A DNA stretch of 40,295 nt from Flavobacteriia bacterium (GTDB lineage: Bacteria > Bacteroidota > Bacteroidia > Flavobacteriales > Schleiferiaceae). This document shows, one piece after another, positions 6,798 through 15,856 of this stretch. The notes beneath the pieces are model-generated. The model did not search any database and was not told the DNA's origin. It saw only the letters and a list, made by a program, of their open reading frames with translations. Both the position numbers and the translations under genes were made by a program. How positions within the stretch are numbered: position 1 is the stretch's first letter; every line of letters begins with the position of its first letter. The stretch lies in assembly GCA_013373425.1 (NCBI GenBank), contig JABXHW010000051.1:1-40295 (forward strand). Reading direction: 5' to 3'.

Positions 6798-7235
6798 ATG
6801 CGCTACACCTACACTCTTCAAATCAACAAACCCAAGGCATTTGCCGTAGAAAAGTTCCAAGATGAGGAAGGTATTGGTAATTGGATGGAAGGCTTTCAGC
6901 GCATTGAGCGCATCTCAGGCGAACCCGGAAAAGTCGGTGCTCGATCTGATTTCTTTTTCACGATGCGTGACAAAGAGATGAAAATTGAGGAGACCATCAT
7001 TGAAGAAAGTCTGCCCGATCAGATCAAATTCGCCTATCAGAGTCCGATGGCTTACAATGAGGTTGAAGTGATTTTCGAAGAGCTCGGTCCAAATGAAGTT
7101 AGGGTCATCTCAAACAACTACTTCAAATTCAGCGGAGGAATGAAATGGTTCAGCTGGCTGTTCAAGCGTCTCTTTGTGAAGCAGACCGCATCCAATCTCC
7201 ACGGATTGAAGAATTGGGTGGAATCTATTGAGTGA
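6798..7235 (+). CDS. SRPBCC (START-like) family protein
   Basis: A 145-residue cytoplasmic protein. The helix-grip fold is suggested by the opening strand YTYTLQINKP, the KFQDEEGIGNWMEGFQRIERISG segment, several antiparallel strands, and a long C-terminal helix (SNLHGLKNWVESIE). Members bind hydrophobic ligands or act as polyketide cyclases; none of that can be assigned here. It follows the serA terminator and precedes the histidine kinase by 38 bp, so these two could be cotranscribed. Family assignment is moderately sure, function unknown. Confidence 0.75.
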   Translation: MRYTYTLQINKPKAFAVEKFQDEEGIGNWMEGFQRIERISGEPGKVGARSDFFFTMRDKEMKIEETIIEESLPDQIKFAYQSPMAYNEVEVIFEELGPNEVRVISNNYFKFSGGMKWFSWLFKRLFVKQTASNLHGLKNWVESIE

Positions 7236-7273
7236 TATATTCCGTAGATTGAAGAGCGTATTTAGACCACCAC

Positions 7274-9547
7274 ATGACTGACAATCCTACTAAAGAGAAA
7301 TCAATCTCAAGAAGATTGATCATCCTCTATTCTTCTGCACTCCTCTTGGTCGCGCTTTCAGTAACCGGAAGTTATGTGATTATCGAGCAGATTGTACGTT
7401 CTCAAGAGTCAGATGCCAATGTGATTAACGTTGCAGGACGGCAGCGAATGCTCAGTCAAAAACTAACCAAAGGTGTCCTGCAGCTTGAAGGAGCTCACAC
7501 ACAAATTCAAAAACAGAGCACGCGCGAAAATGTTATTCGCGACCTCGCGCTTTGGCAACTCTCCCACCATGCATTAAGAAGCGGCAATGATTCGCTCAAC
7601 GTTCCACAGGAGTACAACTCTGAAATCATCGACAGCATGTTCGATGCGATGGAACCCACCTATCTTGCATTGAGTACATCAATTGAAGAATTCCTTTCAA
7701 CAGCTGCCGCCAAGGATAGCCTCGCATTGGCCATGGTCCTGCATGCAGAATTGAGTTATCTTCCTATGATGGACGCCATTGTGAAGCAATATGCTGAGGA
7801 AGCTTCCTCAAAGGTGTACACCATGAAATCTACTGAGCTAGTCTTGGTTTGTCTGAGCTTAGTGGTTCTATTCCTTGAAGCGATTTTCATCTTCCGACCG
7901 AGTATTATCAACATTCGGAACTATATCAAACGAATTCGGCAAAAGAACGAGGAGTTAGAAGAATTGAACATTCAACTGGAAATTGCCAAGACCAATGCCG
8001 AGGCTGCGAGCGAAGCGAAATCTAACTTCTTGGCGAATATGAGTCACGAAATTCGCACTCCACTCAATAGTGTAATTGGCTTCAGTGACTTACTCCTCAA
8101 AACCGATCTAGAAGAAAGTCAGCATCAGTACATGGAATATGTGAATCACTCTGCTGGTTCACTCCTAGATCTGTTGAATGACATTCTAGACTTTTCGAAA
8201 ATTGAAGCAGGGAAGCTCGAGTTAGCTCCTGAGTCTATCAGCCTTCATGATTTGAATACTCAAATTGTGGACATCGTTCGACATAAAGCTTCGGAGAAGA
8301 ATATTGAGTTGTTGCTCAACCAAGGGGATAATGTTCCTGATTCCGTTGTGGTGGATTCAATACGACTGAGACAAGTACTCATAAATCTTCTTGGAAACGC
8401 TGTTAAGTTCACAGAAGAAGGACAAATCCTCTATTCTATTGAACTGATTGAGGAGTTGGAATCAAACCGCTATCGCTTAAAATTCAGCGTTGAGGATACA
8501 GGCATTGGAATTCCACTCGATAAACAAAAGGTGATTTTCGAATCATTCTCTCAGGAAGACGCAACTACCACCAGAAAATACGGAGGCACGGGATTGGGCC
8601 TAACCATTTCCAACAGTTTACTTGAACTCATGAATAGTAGCCTTCAATTAGAGAGTGTTCATGGACAAGGAAGCAACTTCTATTTTGAAATTGAGGTTGA
8701 GGGTGAAGTGATTGCAACTAATCTAGAAGACCAATATGCCTCGCTAAGGAAGTTCAAGAACATTTTAATTGTGGATGACAACCACAAAAACTGTGAGATT
8801 CTTGAAGGGATTCTCAACTTGCGCAACATCCCTTCTCACTCTGTTCAAGACGCTATGAGTGCATTTAGTTACCTTGAAAAACATGAGGTAGATCTTCTCA
8901 TTTCAGACTATCACATGCCATATATGAATGGCTTACAAATGATTGAGCGCATTAGAAATGAGATGAAATTAAGCGAGGAAGAATTGAAAATTGTTCTTCT
9001 ACACAGCTTGTCAGATGACTCGATTATTTCAGAAGAAATCCAAGCCCTCGATATTGTCAAAAGTATCAGCAAGCCTATCACATCTGATCGGATTTACAGA
9101 ATCCTCTCCTCCATCGCAAACCAGGAGCAGGTTCTGCAAAAGCAAGAGCAGGCTTCACTTAACCATGTATTGTCTGACAAGCTCCTGAACATACTCCTTG
9201 TTGACGACAACAAGACCAACTTGGTACTTGCTAAAACCATGTTGAAGAAGATATTGCCTAATGCCAATGTATCCACCGCCGATGATGGCGAGAAAGCGGT
9301 TTCTGAATTCGAGAAGATTCAGCCAGACATCACTTTGATGGATATACAAATGCCAGTCATGAGTGGGTATCAAGCAAGTGAGAAAATCCGACAAATCAGT
9401 TCGAATAGGCGCACCCCTATCATCGCACTCACTGCCGAGGCACTTGAAGGAGAACGAGAGCGGTGTATCGCCGCTGGCATGAATTCACACCTCACGAAGC
9501 CACTCACTTTGGCGAACTTGGAGGAGGAATTAGAAAAACACTTGTAG
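7274..9547 (+). CDS. Hybrid sensor histidine kinase with PilJ-like sensor and two receiver domains
   Basis: A 757-residue inner-membrane kinase. It has a transmembrane helix at about 13-36, a periplasmic helical sensor with the PilJ/NarX-like signature [15 protein letters not shown] (about 46-62), a second membrane helix at about 187-208 and a coiled coil at about 215-250. HisKA carries phospho-acceptor His258 in MSHEIRTP. The ATPase domain (about 355-475) has N-box [11 protein letters not shown] and G-boxes DTGIGIP and GGTGLGL. Receiver 1 has Asp545 in LLISDYHMP; receiver 2 has Asp690 in LMDIQMP; both keep the SKP or TKP lysine. There is no HPt domain and no adjacent response regulator, so the output partner is elsewhere. 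The stimulus is unknown. Confidence 0.93.
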   Translation: MTDNPTKEKSISRRLIILYSSALLLVALSVTGSYVIIEQIVRSQESDANVINVAGRQRMLSQKLTKGVLQLEGAHTQIQKQSTRENVIRDLALWQLSHHALRSGNDSLNVPQEYNSEIIDSMFDAMEPTYLALSTSIEEFLSTAAAKDSLALAMVLHAELSYLPMMDAIVKQYAEEASSKVYTMKSTELVLVCLSLVVLFLEAIFIFRPSIINIRNYIKRIRQKNEELEELNIQLEIAKTNAEAASEAKSNFLANMSHEIRTPLNSVIGFSDLLLKTDLEESQHQYMEYVNHSAGSLLDLLNDILDFSKIEAGKLELAPESISLHDLNTQIVDIVRHKASEKNIELLLNQGDNVPDSVVVDSIRLRQVLINLLGNAVKFTEEGQILYSIELIEELESNRYRLKFSVEDTGIGIPLDKQKVIFESFSQEDATTTRKYGGTGLGLTISNSLLELMNSSLQLESVHGQGSNFYFEIEVEGEVIATNLEDQYASLRKFKNILIVDDNHKNCEILEGILNLRNIPSHSVQDAMSAFSYLEKHEVDLLISDYHMPYMNGLQMIERIRNEMKLSEEELKIVLLHSLSDDSIISEEIQALDIVKSISKPITSDRIYRILSSIANQEQVLQKQEQASLNHVLSDKLLNILLVDDNKTNLVLAKTMLKKILPNANVSTADDGEKAVSEFEKIQPDITLMDIQMPVMSGYQASEKIRQISSNRRTPIIALTAEALEGERERCIAAGMNSHLTKPLTLANLEEELEKHL

Positions 9548-9598
9548 TTAACATTGCATTAATCAATCGTCCGTATCTTCACTCTTATTCTCTCATCT

Positions 9599-10546
9599 GT
9601 GAAGCAAATCGGCATACTCCTTCTTCTTGTCAGCTGCACTTCTTGTGCTACCATCTTCAATGGAAAAACTCAAGACATCAAACTCATTTTGCTTTCTGAA
9701 GCGGATGTGGTGATGAATGGAGATACTTTGCAACCCAATAGCCGGGGCGTGGTGAAGGTAAATGTGGAACGTACTTGGCTCGACACGAGCTTCGCGCTTA
9801 TCAGCGACTCAAATCGAGTTGAATACAAGCTCGAGTCCAATTTAGGAGGAGCATATTACTTCAATTGGCTTACTCCCTACTTTGCCGGTTTCATTGTCGA
9901 TTGGACGAGGGATGTTCGATACAATTATCCTGGAAGAGTGTATGTGGATATCAATGAAGACCAACCCACTCTTCATCGATATTCACCGTGGCAGCGAAAA
10001 GGTGATGTGAACCTTCGCGTGAGTTTACCTTACTACACACAGTACCAATGGCAAGTGGAAGATTACGGTTCTGCAAATGGCAGAGGCTTCATAGGTATAT
10101 CGGCTGGAGTTGAATATTTCTACACCGACAATCAGTTCGCCTCCTTCAACATTCTGAGCCAAACCAGTTATCCTTATTTACTACCCTTAGTTCCACTCGA
10201 CAGAGGCGTCACCGCTAATTTGAACACCATCAGTTTCACGAATAACCATCAAGTTGGGGTATGGAGTTTGGGATATGGGGTGAGTTTCGTTCAGAAGGAA
10301 TTCGTGCAAAGAATCAGCAATGGAATAGATCCTTGGTTCGGCGGATTTACCACAGAAAGCACAAATTATGATTGTTTGGGATTAATTGGACAAGGCCACC
10401 TTCGACTCTTCCGAACGCTTCACGCCGGACTCATATTCCAACCCACTTTTGTTCGATTAGGTTCAGCTGATGCTTTTCGCATGGAGCACAACCTCACCTT
10501 CGATATACTCTGGCGAATACCGATTTACGAAGGAAGGAGATACTAG
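9599..10546 (+). CDS. Lipoprotein of unknown function
   Basis: A 315-residue protein with a GTG start (the K after it and the hydrophobic stretch fit a signal peptide). The lipobox is LVSC, so Cys13 is the likely lipidated residue, although the following CTSC also fits with Cys16. The mature N-terminus CATIFNGKTQDI resembles a recurring opening in bacterial lipoproteins. The remainder is rich in aromatic strands (for example LRVSLPYYTQYQWQV and HQVGVWSLGYGVSFVQ) and looks like a beta-barrel or sandwich. It lies 51 bp after the kinase. A TATCTTCA string at 9574-9581 may serve as promoter. Function not recognised. Confidence 0.7.
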   Translation: MKQIGILLLLVSCTSCATIFNGKTQDIKLILLSEADVVMNGDTLQPNSRGVVKVNVERTWLDTSFALISDSNRVEYKLESNLGGAYYFNWLTPYFAGFIVDWTRDVRYNYPGRVYVDINEDQPTLHRYSPWQRKGDVNLRVSLPYYTQYQWQVEDYGSANGRGFIGISAGVEYFYTDNQFASFNILSQTSYPYLLPLVPLDRGVTANLNTISFTNNHQVGVWSLGYGVSFVQKEFVQRISNGIDPWFGGFTTESTNYDCLGLIGQGHLRLFRTLHAGLIFQPTFVRLGSADAFRMEHNLTFDILWRIPIYEGRRY

Positions 10547-10579
10547 AATCACTACGTTCCGCAATCGAGGCTAGAATTC

Positions 10580-10587
10580 TATCTTTG
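10580..10587 (+). promoter_or_regulatory. -7 promoter element TATCTTTG of the DUF1015 gene
   Basis: Exact TAnnTTTG match ending 20 bases before the ATG at 10608, consistent with a leader of about 14-16 bases. Confidence 0.55.
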
Positions 10588-10607
10588 TCCTGGCTCAAAT
10601 CAAAGAC

Positions 10608-11837
10608 ATGATAAAGATATCTCCATTTCGCGCTGTGCGTCCGAAACGCGATGTTGTCAGCTTAGTGGCTTCACGTTCCTATGTCACTTACTCCGACGAA
10701 CAACTCGGCGAGAAGTTGGCTAACAACCCTTACACCTTTCTTCATATCATCCACCCCGACACTCAAGCGGAAATCAAGTCAGAGGGCGAAGACAAGTACA
10801 AGTTGGTGAAGCGAGAGTTTGATCATTTTAGAGAAGACGGGATCTTTGTCAAAGATGCAGAGCCATCCATCTATCTCTATCAACAGAGAACTCATTCTCA
10901 TGTATTCACAGGATTGATTGCTGGAGTTTCCGTTGCGGACTACAAAGAAGGTAGAGTATTAGTCCATGAGCACACGCTTACCCAAAGGGAAGAAATGTTC
11001 AAGAACTACCTCAATGTAACAGGCTTCAATGCTGAACCTGTGTTGTTGATGTATCCTGAAAATGGCGATGTCAATAAGATTATCGGACAGACCATGGAGA
11101 GTCGTCCTGAGTTTGAATTTACCACGACAGATAAAGTCTCACATTACCTCTGGCCAATTTCGGACGAGAGCGATGTTGAAACCATTGTGAACGCCTTTGG
11201 AGGCATGGACAAGATCTACATTGCCGATGGCCACCACAGAAGTGCTTCATCCGCCCTTTTGGCTGAACAGCTTTCGAGTGAAGGGAAATCTGGGCCATTT
11301 GAAAACTTCATGGCCTACTTGATTCCTGAGAACTCCATTCATATTCACGGTTTCCATCGTTTGGTGAAAAATATCGGCATGAGCACATCGGAGTTCCTAG
11401 CTAAATTGAGTCAGGATTTCATTGTTTCCGAATGGGAAGGCGATGCCTATGCACCCGATAGAGTTCACGAAATCGGCCTCTACCTCGAAAGAAAATGGTA
11501 CACTTTAAGCGTGAAGCCCGGAACCTTCTCACCAGAAGATCCTGTTCAAAGTCTAGACGCTGAAATTCTGAGTCGGAATGTCCTTGCCCCTATTCTCGGC
11601 ATCGACGATTTGAGAAATGACCCGAGAGTAGATTTCATTCCAGGCGACAAAGGTTGTGGAGTGATTGAAAAGGCAGTTGATAAAGGTGCTTATCAATGCG
11701 GCTTTGCGCTGTATGCAGTAACCACTGATCAGCTTAAGAATGTGGCAGACGCCTCACGAATCATGCCTCCGAAAAGCACCTATGTCGAGCCTAAACTTCG
11801 TAGTGGCCTTACCATCTTCGAACTGTTTGAACCTTGA
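10608..11837 (+). CDS. DUF1015 family protein
   Basis: A 409-residue cytoplasmic protein matching the DUF1015 family: the opening ISPFRAVRPKRDVVSLVASR, the LYQQRTHSHVFTGLIAGVSVADY strand pair, the HEHTLTQREEMFKNYLN segment and the strictly kept YIADGHHRSASSALL at about 204-218 (D207, H209, H210, R211). DGHHR resembles the D-G-x-x-R motif of ParB/sulfiredoxin-fold enzymes, which include the archaeal free-serine kinase SerK. As I recall, the family is often found next to serC and serA; here serA is about 4 kb away with four genes between. A role near serine metabolism is my inference. The biochemical activity is not established by sequence. Confidence 0.88.
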   Translation: MIKISPFRAVRPKRDVVSLVASRSYVTYSDEQLGEKLANNPYTFLHIIHPDTQAEIKSEGEDKYKLVKREFDHFREDGIFVKDAEPSIYLYQQRTHSHVFTGLIAGVSVADYKEGRVLVHEHTLTQREEMFKNYLNVTGFNAEPVLLMYPENGDVNKIIGQTMESRPEFEFTTTDKVSHYLWPISDESDVETIVNAFGGMDKIYIADGHHRSASSALLAEQLSSEGKSGPFENFMAYLIPENSIHIHGFHRLVKNIGMSTSEFLAKLSQDFIVSEWEGDAYAPDRVHEIGLYLERKWYTLSVKPGTFSPEDPVQSLDAEILSRNVLAPILGIDDLRNDPRVDFIPGDKGCGVIEKAVDKGAYQCGFALYAVTTDQLKNVADASRIMPPKSTYVEPKLRSGLTIFELFEP

Positions 11838-11872
11838 AAGCATTCGTCTGTTGAACGAACAAAAGAGCCAAC

Positions 11873-12541
11873 ATGACTGATATCGCAAAGAATCTAGAAT
11901 CTATTCAATCTGTATTGGGCCCGAGCGTCACGTTAGTGGCTGTTTCTAAAACAAAGCCTGCATCAGATATCCGCGAAGCTTATGAAGCAGGTCACCGTGA
12001 TTTTGGAGAGAACAAGATTCAGGAAATGACGGAGAAGTCGGATGAATTACCTTCCGACATCCAATGGCATATGATTGGTCATGTTCAAACGAATAAGATC
12101 AAATACATGGCACCTTTCGTTCACCTAATACACGGCTGTGATCGTGAAAAGGTGCTGAAGATTGCCGACAAAGAAGGTCGAAAAAACGACCGTAAACTCA
12201 AGGTGCTACTTCAAGTTCATATCGCGGAAGAGTCGACGAAGTTTGGTTTCTCTGCTGAGGAGCTGCGCGAGTTTATTGAATCCAAGCGTTGGGAAGGATA
12301 CGAATTCATTGAGATTAAAGGCTTGATGGGTATGGCCACGAACACAGACGATAAAGCTCAAGTTGAACGAGAGTTCAAAATGCTCAAAGCCCTTTATGAC
12401 GAAGTAAAAAGCGTGCTTGGTGATTCCATCGACACCCTCTCCATGGGAATGAGCGGTGATTATGCCATTGCAATCAATGCGGGATCAAACATGGTGCGCA
12501 TTGGCAGCGCCATCTTCGGAGCAAGAAATTATCCGGCTTAG
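11873..12541 (+). CDS. YggS/PROSC family pyridoxal phosphate homeostasis protein
   Basis: A 222-residue protein with an alanine-racemase-like barrel. Lys26 in LVAVSKTKPA is the PLP-binding lysine, followed by the family stretches FGENKIQE, WHMIGHVQTNK, GLMGMA and LSMGMSGDYAIAI. These proteins hold PLP and keep its level and that of amino-acid pools in balance; no catalytic reaction is known. It follows the DUF1015 gene by 35 bp and is probably cotranscribed. Its TAG stop overlaps the TAA of the convergent envelope operon by 4 bp. Confidence 0.95.
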   Translation: MTDIAKNLESIQSVLGPSVTLVAVSKTKPASDIREAYEAGHRDFGENKIQEMTEKSDELPSDIQWHMIGHVQTNKIKYMAPFVHLIHGCDREKVLKIADKEGRKNDRKLKVLLQVHIAEESTKFGFSAEELREFIESKRWEGYEFIEIKGLMGMATNTDDKAQVEREFKMLKALYDEVKSVLGDSIDTLSMGMSGDYAIAINAGSNMVRIGSAIFGARNYPA

Positions 12542-13161
12542 AGCTTAATTCCTAGTAGTAGTTGGCCTCGAATGGAAGGCCCTTCATATCCACTGTAGGT
12601 CATGTTATCGAATGACTCGTAGTGCGGGTGTTCTTCATCCAAATTCGACCAGCGTAAACCGTAAGAGCCAGAGACTTCTACAAAGGCGTTTGTGCCAATT
12701 TCGTAGTGTGCACCAAATATCAGAGAGAACCCTGTTTGCATATATCTTTCGCGATAAGTCGTCTCCACTTGCTCGTAGTACATGAGGCCATCCGGACCTT
12801 GAACCAAACTCCACTCATTGCCTACATACCAAATTTGAGAATCGACTAGCAGGCCAGAGATTTGAAGAAAGATGCCCTCCGCTTCTGGAATCATCCATCT
12901 TGGACCAAGCTCGAATCGAATATCTTGAACGGAAGTATTCAAGTCCATTCCATCCTTCAAGCCGCCGGCCATATAGAATACCCCAGCAAACTCAGGATTG
13001 AACCGATACATGAATTGCGCATTGTAATTATACAAGACGAAATCGGCCACATTCACCCCCACATAGTACTTTGAATAGGTCGATTCAGAACCTCCCTGTG
13101 CAAAGGAAAACTGTGACGTGAGCATTAATAAGACGCTCACGATTAATGACTTCTTCACCAT
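12538..13161 (-). CDS. Outer-membrane beta-barrel-like protein, function unknown
   Basis: A 207-residue protein with a Sec signal peptide (KKSLIVSVLLMLTSQFSFAQ, cleavage after about Ala21). The mature part has alternating amphipathic strands (YYVGVNVADFVLYNY, AGVFYMAGGL, MQTGFSLIFGAHYEIG, NAFVEVSGSYGLRW, IRGQLLLGIKL), as expected for a small eight-stranded outer-membrane barrel. It is the last gene of a three-gene minus-strand operon; its start overlaps the end of the LVIVD lipoprotein gene by 7 bp, implying coupled translation. Specific role unknown. Confidence 0.75.
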   Translation of the reverse strand: MVKKSLIVSVLLMLTSQFSFAQGGSESTYSKYYVGVNVADFVLYNYNAQFMYRFNPEFAGVFYMAGGLKDGMDLNTSVQDIRFELGPRWMIPEAEGIFLQISGLLVDSQIWYVGNEWSLVQGPDGLMYYEQVETTYRERYMQTGFSLIFGAHYEIGTNAFVEVSGSYGLRWSNLDEEHPHYESFDNMTYSGYEGPSIRGQLLLGIKL

Positions 13162-13901
13162 AAAGAGGAACGTTCGGTCACTACGCCGTTCTCATCAATA
13201 TCCACAATCTTCACACCCGTTAACGTGGTGATGAAGAAGCTGCCACGATAGGCGATAATATCTACTGCATCGGTGATTGGAACCGTTCTTAGAAACTGAG
13301 GATTGTCACGATCCGTAATGTCGTAAACCATGACGCCATTATTACATACATACAATCGGTCTCCAAGAATGCATAACCCCTTAGGATTATCCAAAGAAAT
13401 CGAACGAATCTCCTGGATATTGGAAAGGTCTGAGACGTTCAATACATCTAACTGACTCACCCCATTACATCCATTATTTGAATTCAATGTCACATAGGCG
13501 TGTGTACTATCCGCAACGACTGGGTCACATGATTGAATGTGGATGTACATATCGAGTAAATTCGGCTGACCATCGGATACATTATAGATAGCCATCCCTC
13601 GGTCACCGCCCGCAAAAAGCGTGTTGTTATCTCTGGCAAATAGCGTTTGGATAACGAAGTTCTCGTATTGCGATGACACATATAGCGGAGCTTCAACGTC
13701 AGCAATATCATAGGTCATCAGCCTTTGGTCATCAGCCATGAACAATCGGTCTTGAGTGATAGCAAATCTTGCCAATGAACCAGTTTGTCCAACGGTTCCT
13801 CCACCAGAAGCTGCTGGAGAATCGAAACTTGCTCCGTCTGATTCGCAGCCGCTGAATAAAGCGACAATTGCGAAGGCTGATATCATTCTATAAATCTTCA
13901 T
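13155..13901 (-). CDS. LVIVD-repeat lipoprotein
   Basis: A 248-residue lipoprotein: signal peptide with lipobox FSGC (Cys19), a Gly/Ser-rich linker at about 22-42, then beta-propeller-like repeats in which each blade ends in a pattern such as LMTYDIADVEAPLYV, MAIYNVSDGQPNLL, LDVLNVSDLSNIQEI, VMVYDITDRDNPQFL and VKIVDIDENG. This is the LVIVD repeat pattern of bacterial surface proteins. Two cysteines (in QSCDPVV and NNGCNGV) could form a disulfide. It is preceded by a shorter LVIVD lipoprotein 6 bp upstream. A binding role at the cell surface is inferred; the ligand is unknown. Confidence 0.85.
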   Translation of the reverse strand: MKIYRMISAFAIVALFSGCESDGASFDSPAASGGGTVGQTGSLARFAITQDRLFMADDQRLMTYDIADVEAPLYVSSQYENFVIQTLFARDNNTLFAGGDRGMAIYNVSDGQPNLLDMYIHIQSCDPVVADSTHAYVTLNSNNGCNGVSQLDVLNVSDLSNIQEIRSISLDNPKGLCILGDRLYVCNNGVMVYDITDRDNPQFLRTVPITDAVDIIAYRGSFFITTLTGVKIVDIDENGVVTERSSLW

Positions 13902-13907
13902 GTCTCT

Positions 13908-14393
13908 TTATTTTATTCTCCATCCAACAATTACTGCATCTTCCGGAATATGGGTGTAATCCGCTGTACGTACTCCTTGTGGAGGCGCAACAGGCTGAAA
14001 TACTTCTCGCTGGCGATCAACCTCAACCACATCGTTGTGTTCCCATTTTAAAGTGACCAAGTCTACAGCGTTGTCTACGTAAATGTGACCGTCTTTTGCA
14101 ATGATGTCCATGCAGCCTGGCACCTGAATAAATCCAAGTTGATCGGGATTATCCACATCGGAAACATCGAATACATGAATTCCTTTTCTTCGCTCTAGAA
14201 CGAAGTACAAGTCTTGGTACAACATCATTTTACCCGCGGCAATTATGGGTTGCGACTCGGTGAAGGAAATAGAATTTTCTAGCTGAGTACGTGGCATCAG
14301 AATCGGTTCATACACCGTTTCTGTCTCTGCCGGCTCGATGCACGAGGTCATCATCAGCGCCAGACTAAAGAGCAAAATAAGTTGAGAGCGCAT
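13908..14393 (-). CDS. Short LVIVD-type lipoprotein, first gene of the envelope operon
   Basis: A 161-residue lipoprotein with lipobox MTSC (Cys18). The mature part has one clear LVIVD-like blade (RRKGIHVFDVSDVDNPDQL) and parts of others (MLYQDLYFVLE, GCMDIIAKDGHIYVDNAVDL). At this length it cannot form a full propeller alone, so it may act together with the longer LVIVD protein encoded 6 bp downstream. A TATCTTTC promoter-like element lies 24 bases upstream on the minus strand. Confidence 0.8.
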   Translation of the reverse strand: MRSQLILLFSLALMMTSCIEPAETETVYEPILMPRTQLENSISFTESQPIIAAGKMMLYQDLYFVLERRKGIHVFDVSDVDNPDQLGFIQVPGCMDIIAKDGHIYVDNAVDLVTLKWEHNDVVEVDRQREVFQPVAPPQGVRTADYTHIPEDAVIVGWRIK

Positions 14394-14417
14394 ACTAAGT
14401 GATTTTTAAAGCGTAGA

Positions 14418-14425
14418 GAAAGATA
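14418..14425 (-). promoter_or_regulatory. -7-like element TATCTTTC of the LVIVD operon
   Basis: Reverse strand TATCTTTC matches TAnnTTTG at all but the last position and lies 24 bases before the start of the first LVIVD gene. Confidence 0.4.
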
Positions 14426-14505
14426 GTCCATTTCCACAAGCGATGCGTTAAGCCCAAATTAATTTGAAGTAACATAGAACCGCTTTTTTGAGCGAATTGA
14501 AATCT

Positions 14506-14513
14506 TACCTTTG
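14506..14513 (+). promoter_or_regulatory. -7 promoter element TACCTTTG, five bases from the start codon
   Basis: Exact TAnnTTTG match ending 5 bases before the ATG at 14519. Transcription would start at or near the ATG, implying a leaderless mRNA. Confidence 0.6.
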
Positions 14514-14518
14514 AGCAC

Positions 14519-15856
14519 ATGTACGCGGTAATCGACATTGAAACATCTGGAGGAAAGTTCGGCGAAGAACGCATCATCGAAGTAGCTGTGTTTCGCTATG
14601 AGGATGGTGAAATCACAGATCAATTCATCAGCTTGGTCAACCCAGATGGACCGATTCAACCTTATGTTCAACGTCTTACCGGCATCACTCCCAAGATGGT
14701 TCGTCGGGCACCCAAGTTTCATGAAATTGCAAAGCGATTGATTGAAGTGACCGAAGACGCCGTGTTTGTCGCTCACAATGTCAACTTCGATTATCGTGTA
14801 GTTCAAGAAGAGTTCTCAAGATTAGGCTACGACTTTCAGCGTAGGACTCTCGATACGATCACACATGCTCAGCGTCTAATCCCCGGACTGAAAGCTTACG
14901 GACTCGAGACTCTATGTGAAGCCCTGGGCATTCTTAATACCAGTCGACACCGAGCCGATGGCGATGCACGAGCAACCGTAAAGTTGTTATCCATCCTTCT
15001 CGACAAAGACACTGAGAAGAAGATTGAAAAGATCGCTCGCAATAGACAGGACACGACACCGGATCATGATTTTTCAGATCTCACTTCCAAGTTATACAAC
15101 ACCACCGGTCTCTACTACATTCACGATAGAAATGGTGAGGTGATTTTCATTGGTCAGAGCAACAATCTTCGCAATAAAATCGACCGTCACTTCTTGGCGA
15201 CCAATGAGCGTGCTATTCAACTTCAAAATGAAGCGGATAGCATTCGAATCGAACCTACGGGGAGCGAACTCATTGCGCTGATTACAGAGCATCAGGAATT
15301 GAGAAAGCTCAAGCCGAAGATGAATAAGCGTACCGACAAGTATTCCATGTCATATGGCTTATTTGCTGACTCCGATAATGACAAAGATCTCCGTGGCTTC
15401 AGAGTTCAGAAAGTGAAGAAGGAAAACCCACTCATCCATGTTGCGGATGAAGATGCCGGTATTGAAATCGCGGCGAAGTATTGTCGAAATTTTGGTGTAG
15501 AACCCAAAGACGTTTCATTGTCTCGTCAACTCGACCGAATGCAAGCGGCCTACAACGAATATTTAGAGCCCAAGAAGATTCGAGCTCAATCCATTAAAAA
15601 ACGAGTTTGGAGATCCGCACTGCCTTTCACCAATGCTCTGTTTATAGACCAGGGGAGAAAAACAGGAGAAAAGTCGGTAGTAGTTTGGGAAGATGGCAAG
15701 TTGAGAGGCTACGGATACTTCGACTTGGAGTATCAGCTTAGCGACATCGATACCGTTAAGCGCTCAATGACGTCAATCGCCTCATCTAGCTACCTCAGCA
15801 GCCTTGTTTACGATCATTACAGACGTGGCAAGTTCTCGGAAATCCGAACTTTCTAG
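14519..15856 (+). CDS. DnaQ-like exonuclease fused to a UvrC-type GIY-YIG nuclease domain
   Basis: A 445-residue protein. Residues 1-165 form a DEDDh 3'-5' exonuclease related to the DNA polymerase III epsilon subunit: Asp6 and Glu8 in VIDIETSGG, HNVNFDYRV, and H-x-x-DGDAR at the end. Residues of about 195-280 form a GIY-YIG endonuclease like that of UvrC/Cho, with GLY (from 197) and FIG in place of YIG, Arg in NLRNKIDRHF and the metal Glu in ITEHQELRKLKPKMN. About 165 further residues have no family I recognise. Members of this architecture are thought to act in DNA repair, but no uvr gene is nearby. It overlaps the convergent porin-like gene by 4 bp. Confidence 0.9.
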   Translation: MYAVIDIETSGGKFGEERIIEVAVFRYEDGEITDQFISLVNPDGPIQPYVQRLTGITPKMVRRAPKFHEIAKRLIEVTEDAVFVAHNVNFDYRVVQEEFSRLGYDFQRRTLDTITHAQRLIPGLKAYGLETLCEALGILNTSRHRADGDARATVKLLSILLDKDTEKKIEKIARNRQDTTPDHDFSDLTSKLYNTTGLYYIHDRNGEVIFIGQSNNLRNKIDRHFLATNERAIQLQNEADSIRIEPTGSELIALITEHQELRKLKPKMNKRTDKYSMSYGLFADSDNDKDLRGFRVQKVKKENPLIHVADEDAGIEIAAKYCRNFGVEPKDVSLSRQLDRMQAAYNEYLEPKKIRAQSIKKRVWRSALPFTNALFIDQGRKTGEKSVVVWEDGKLRGYGYFDLEYQLSDIDTVKRSMTSIASSSYLSSLVYDHYRRGKFSEIRTF

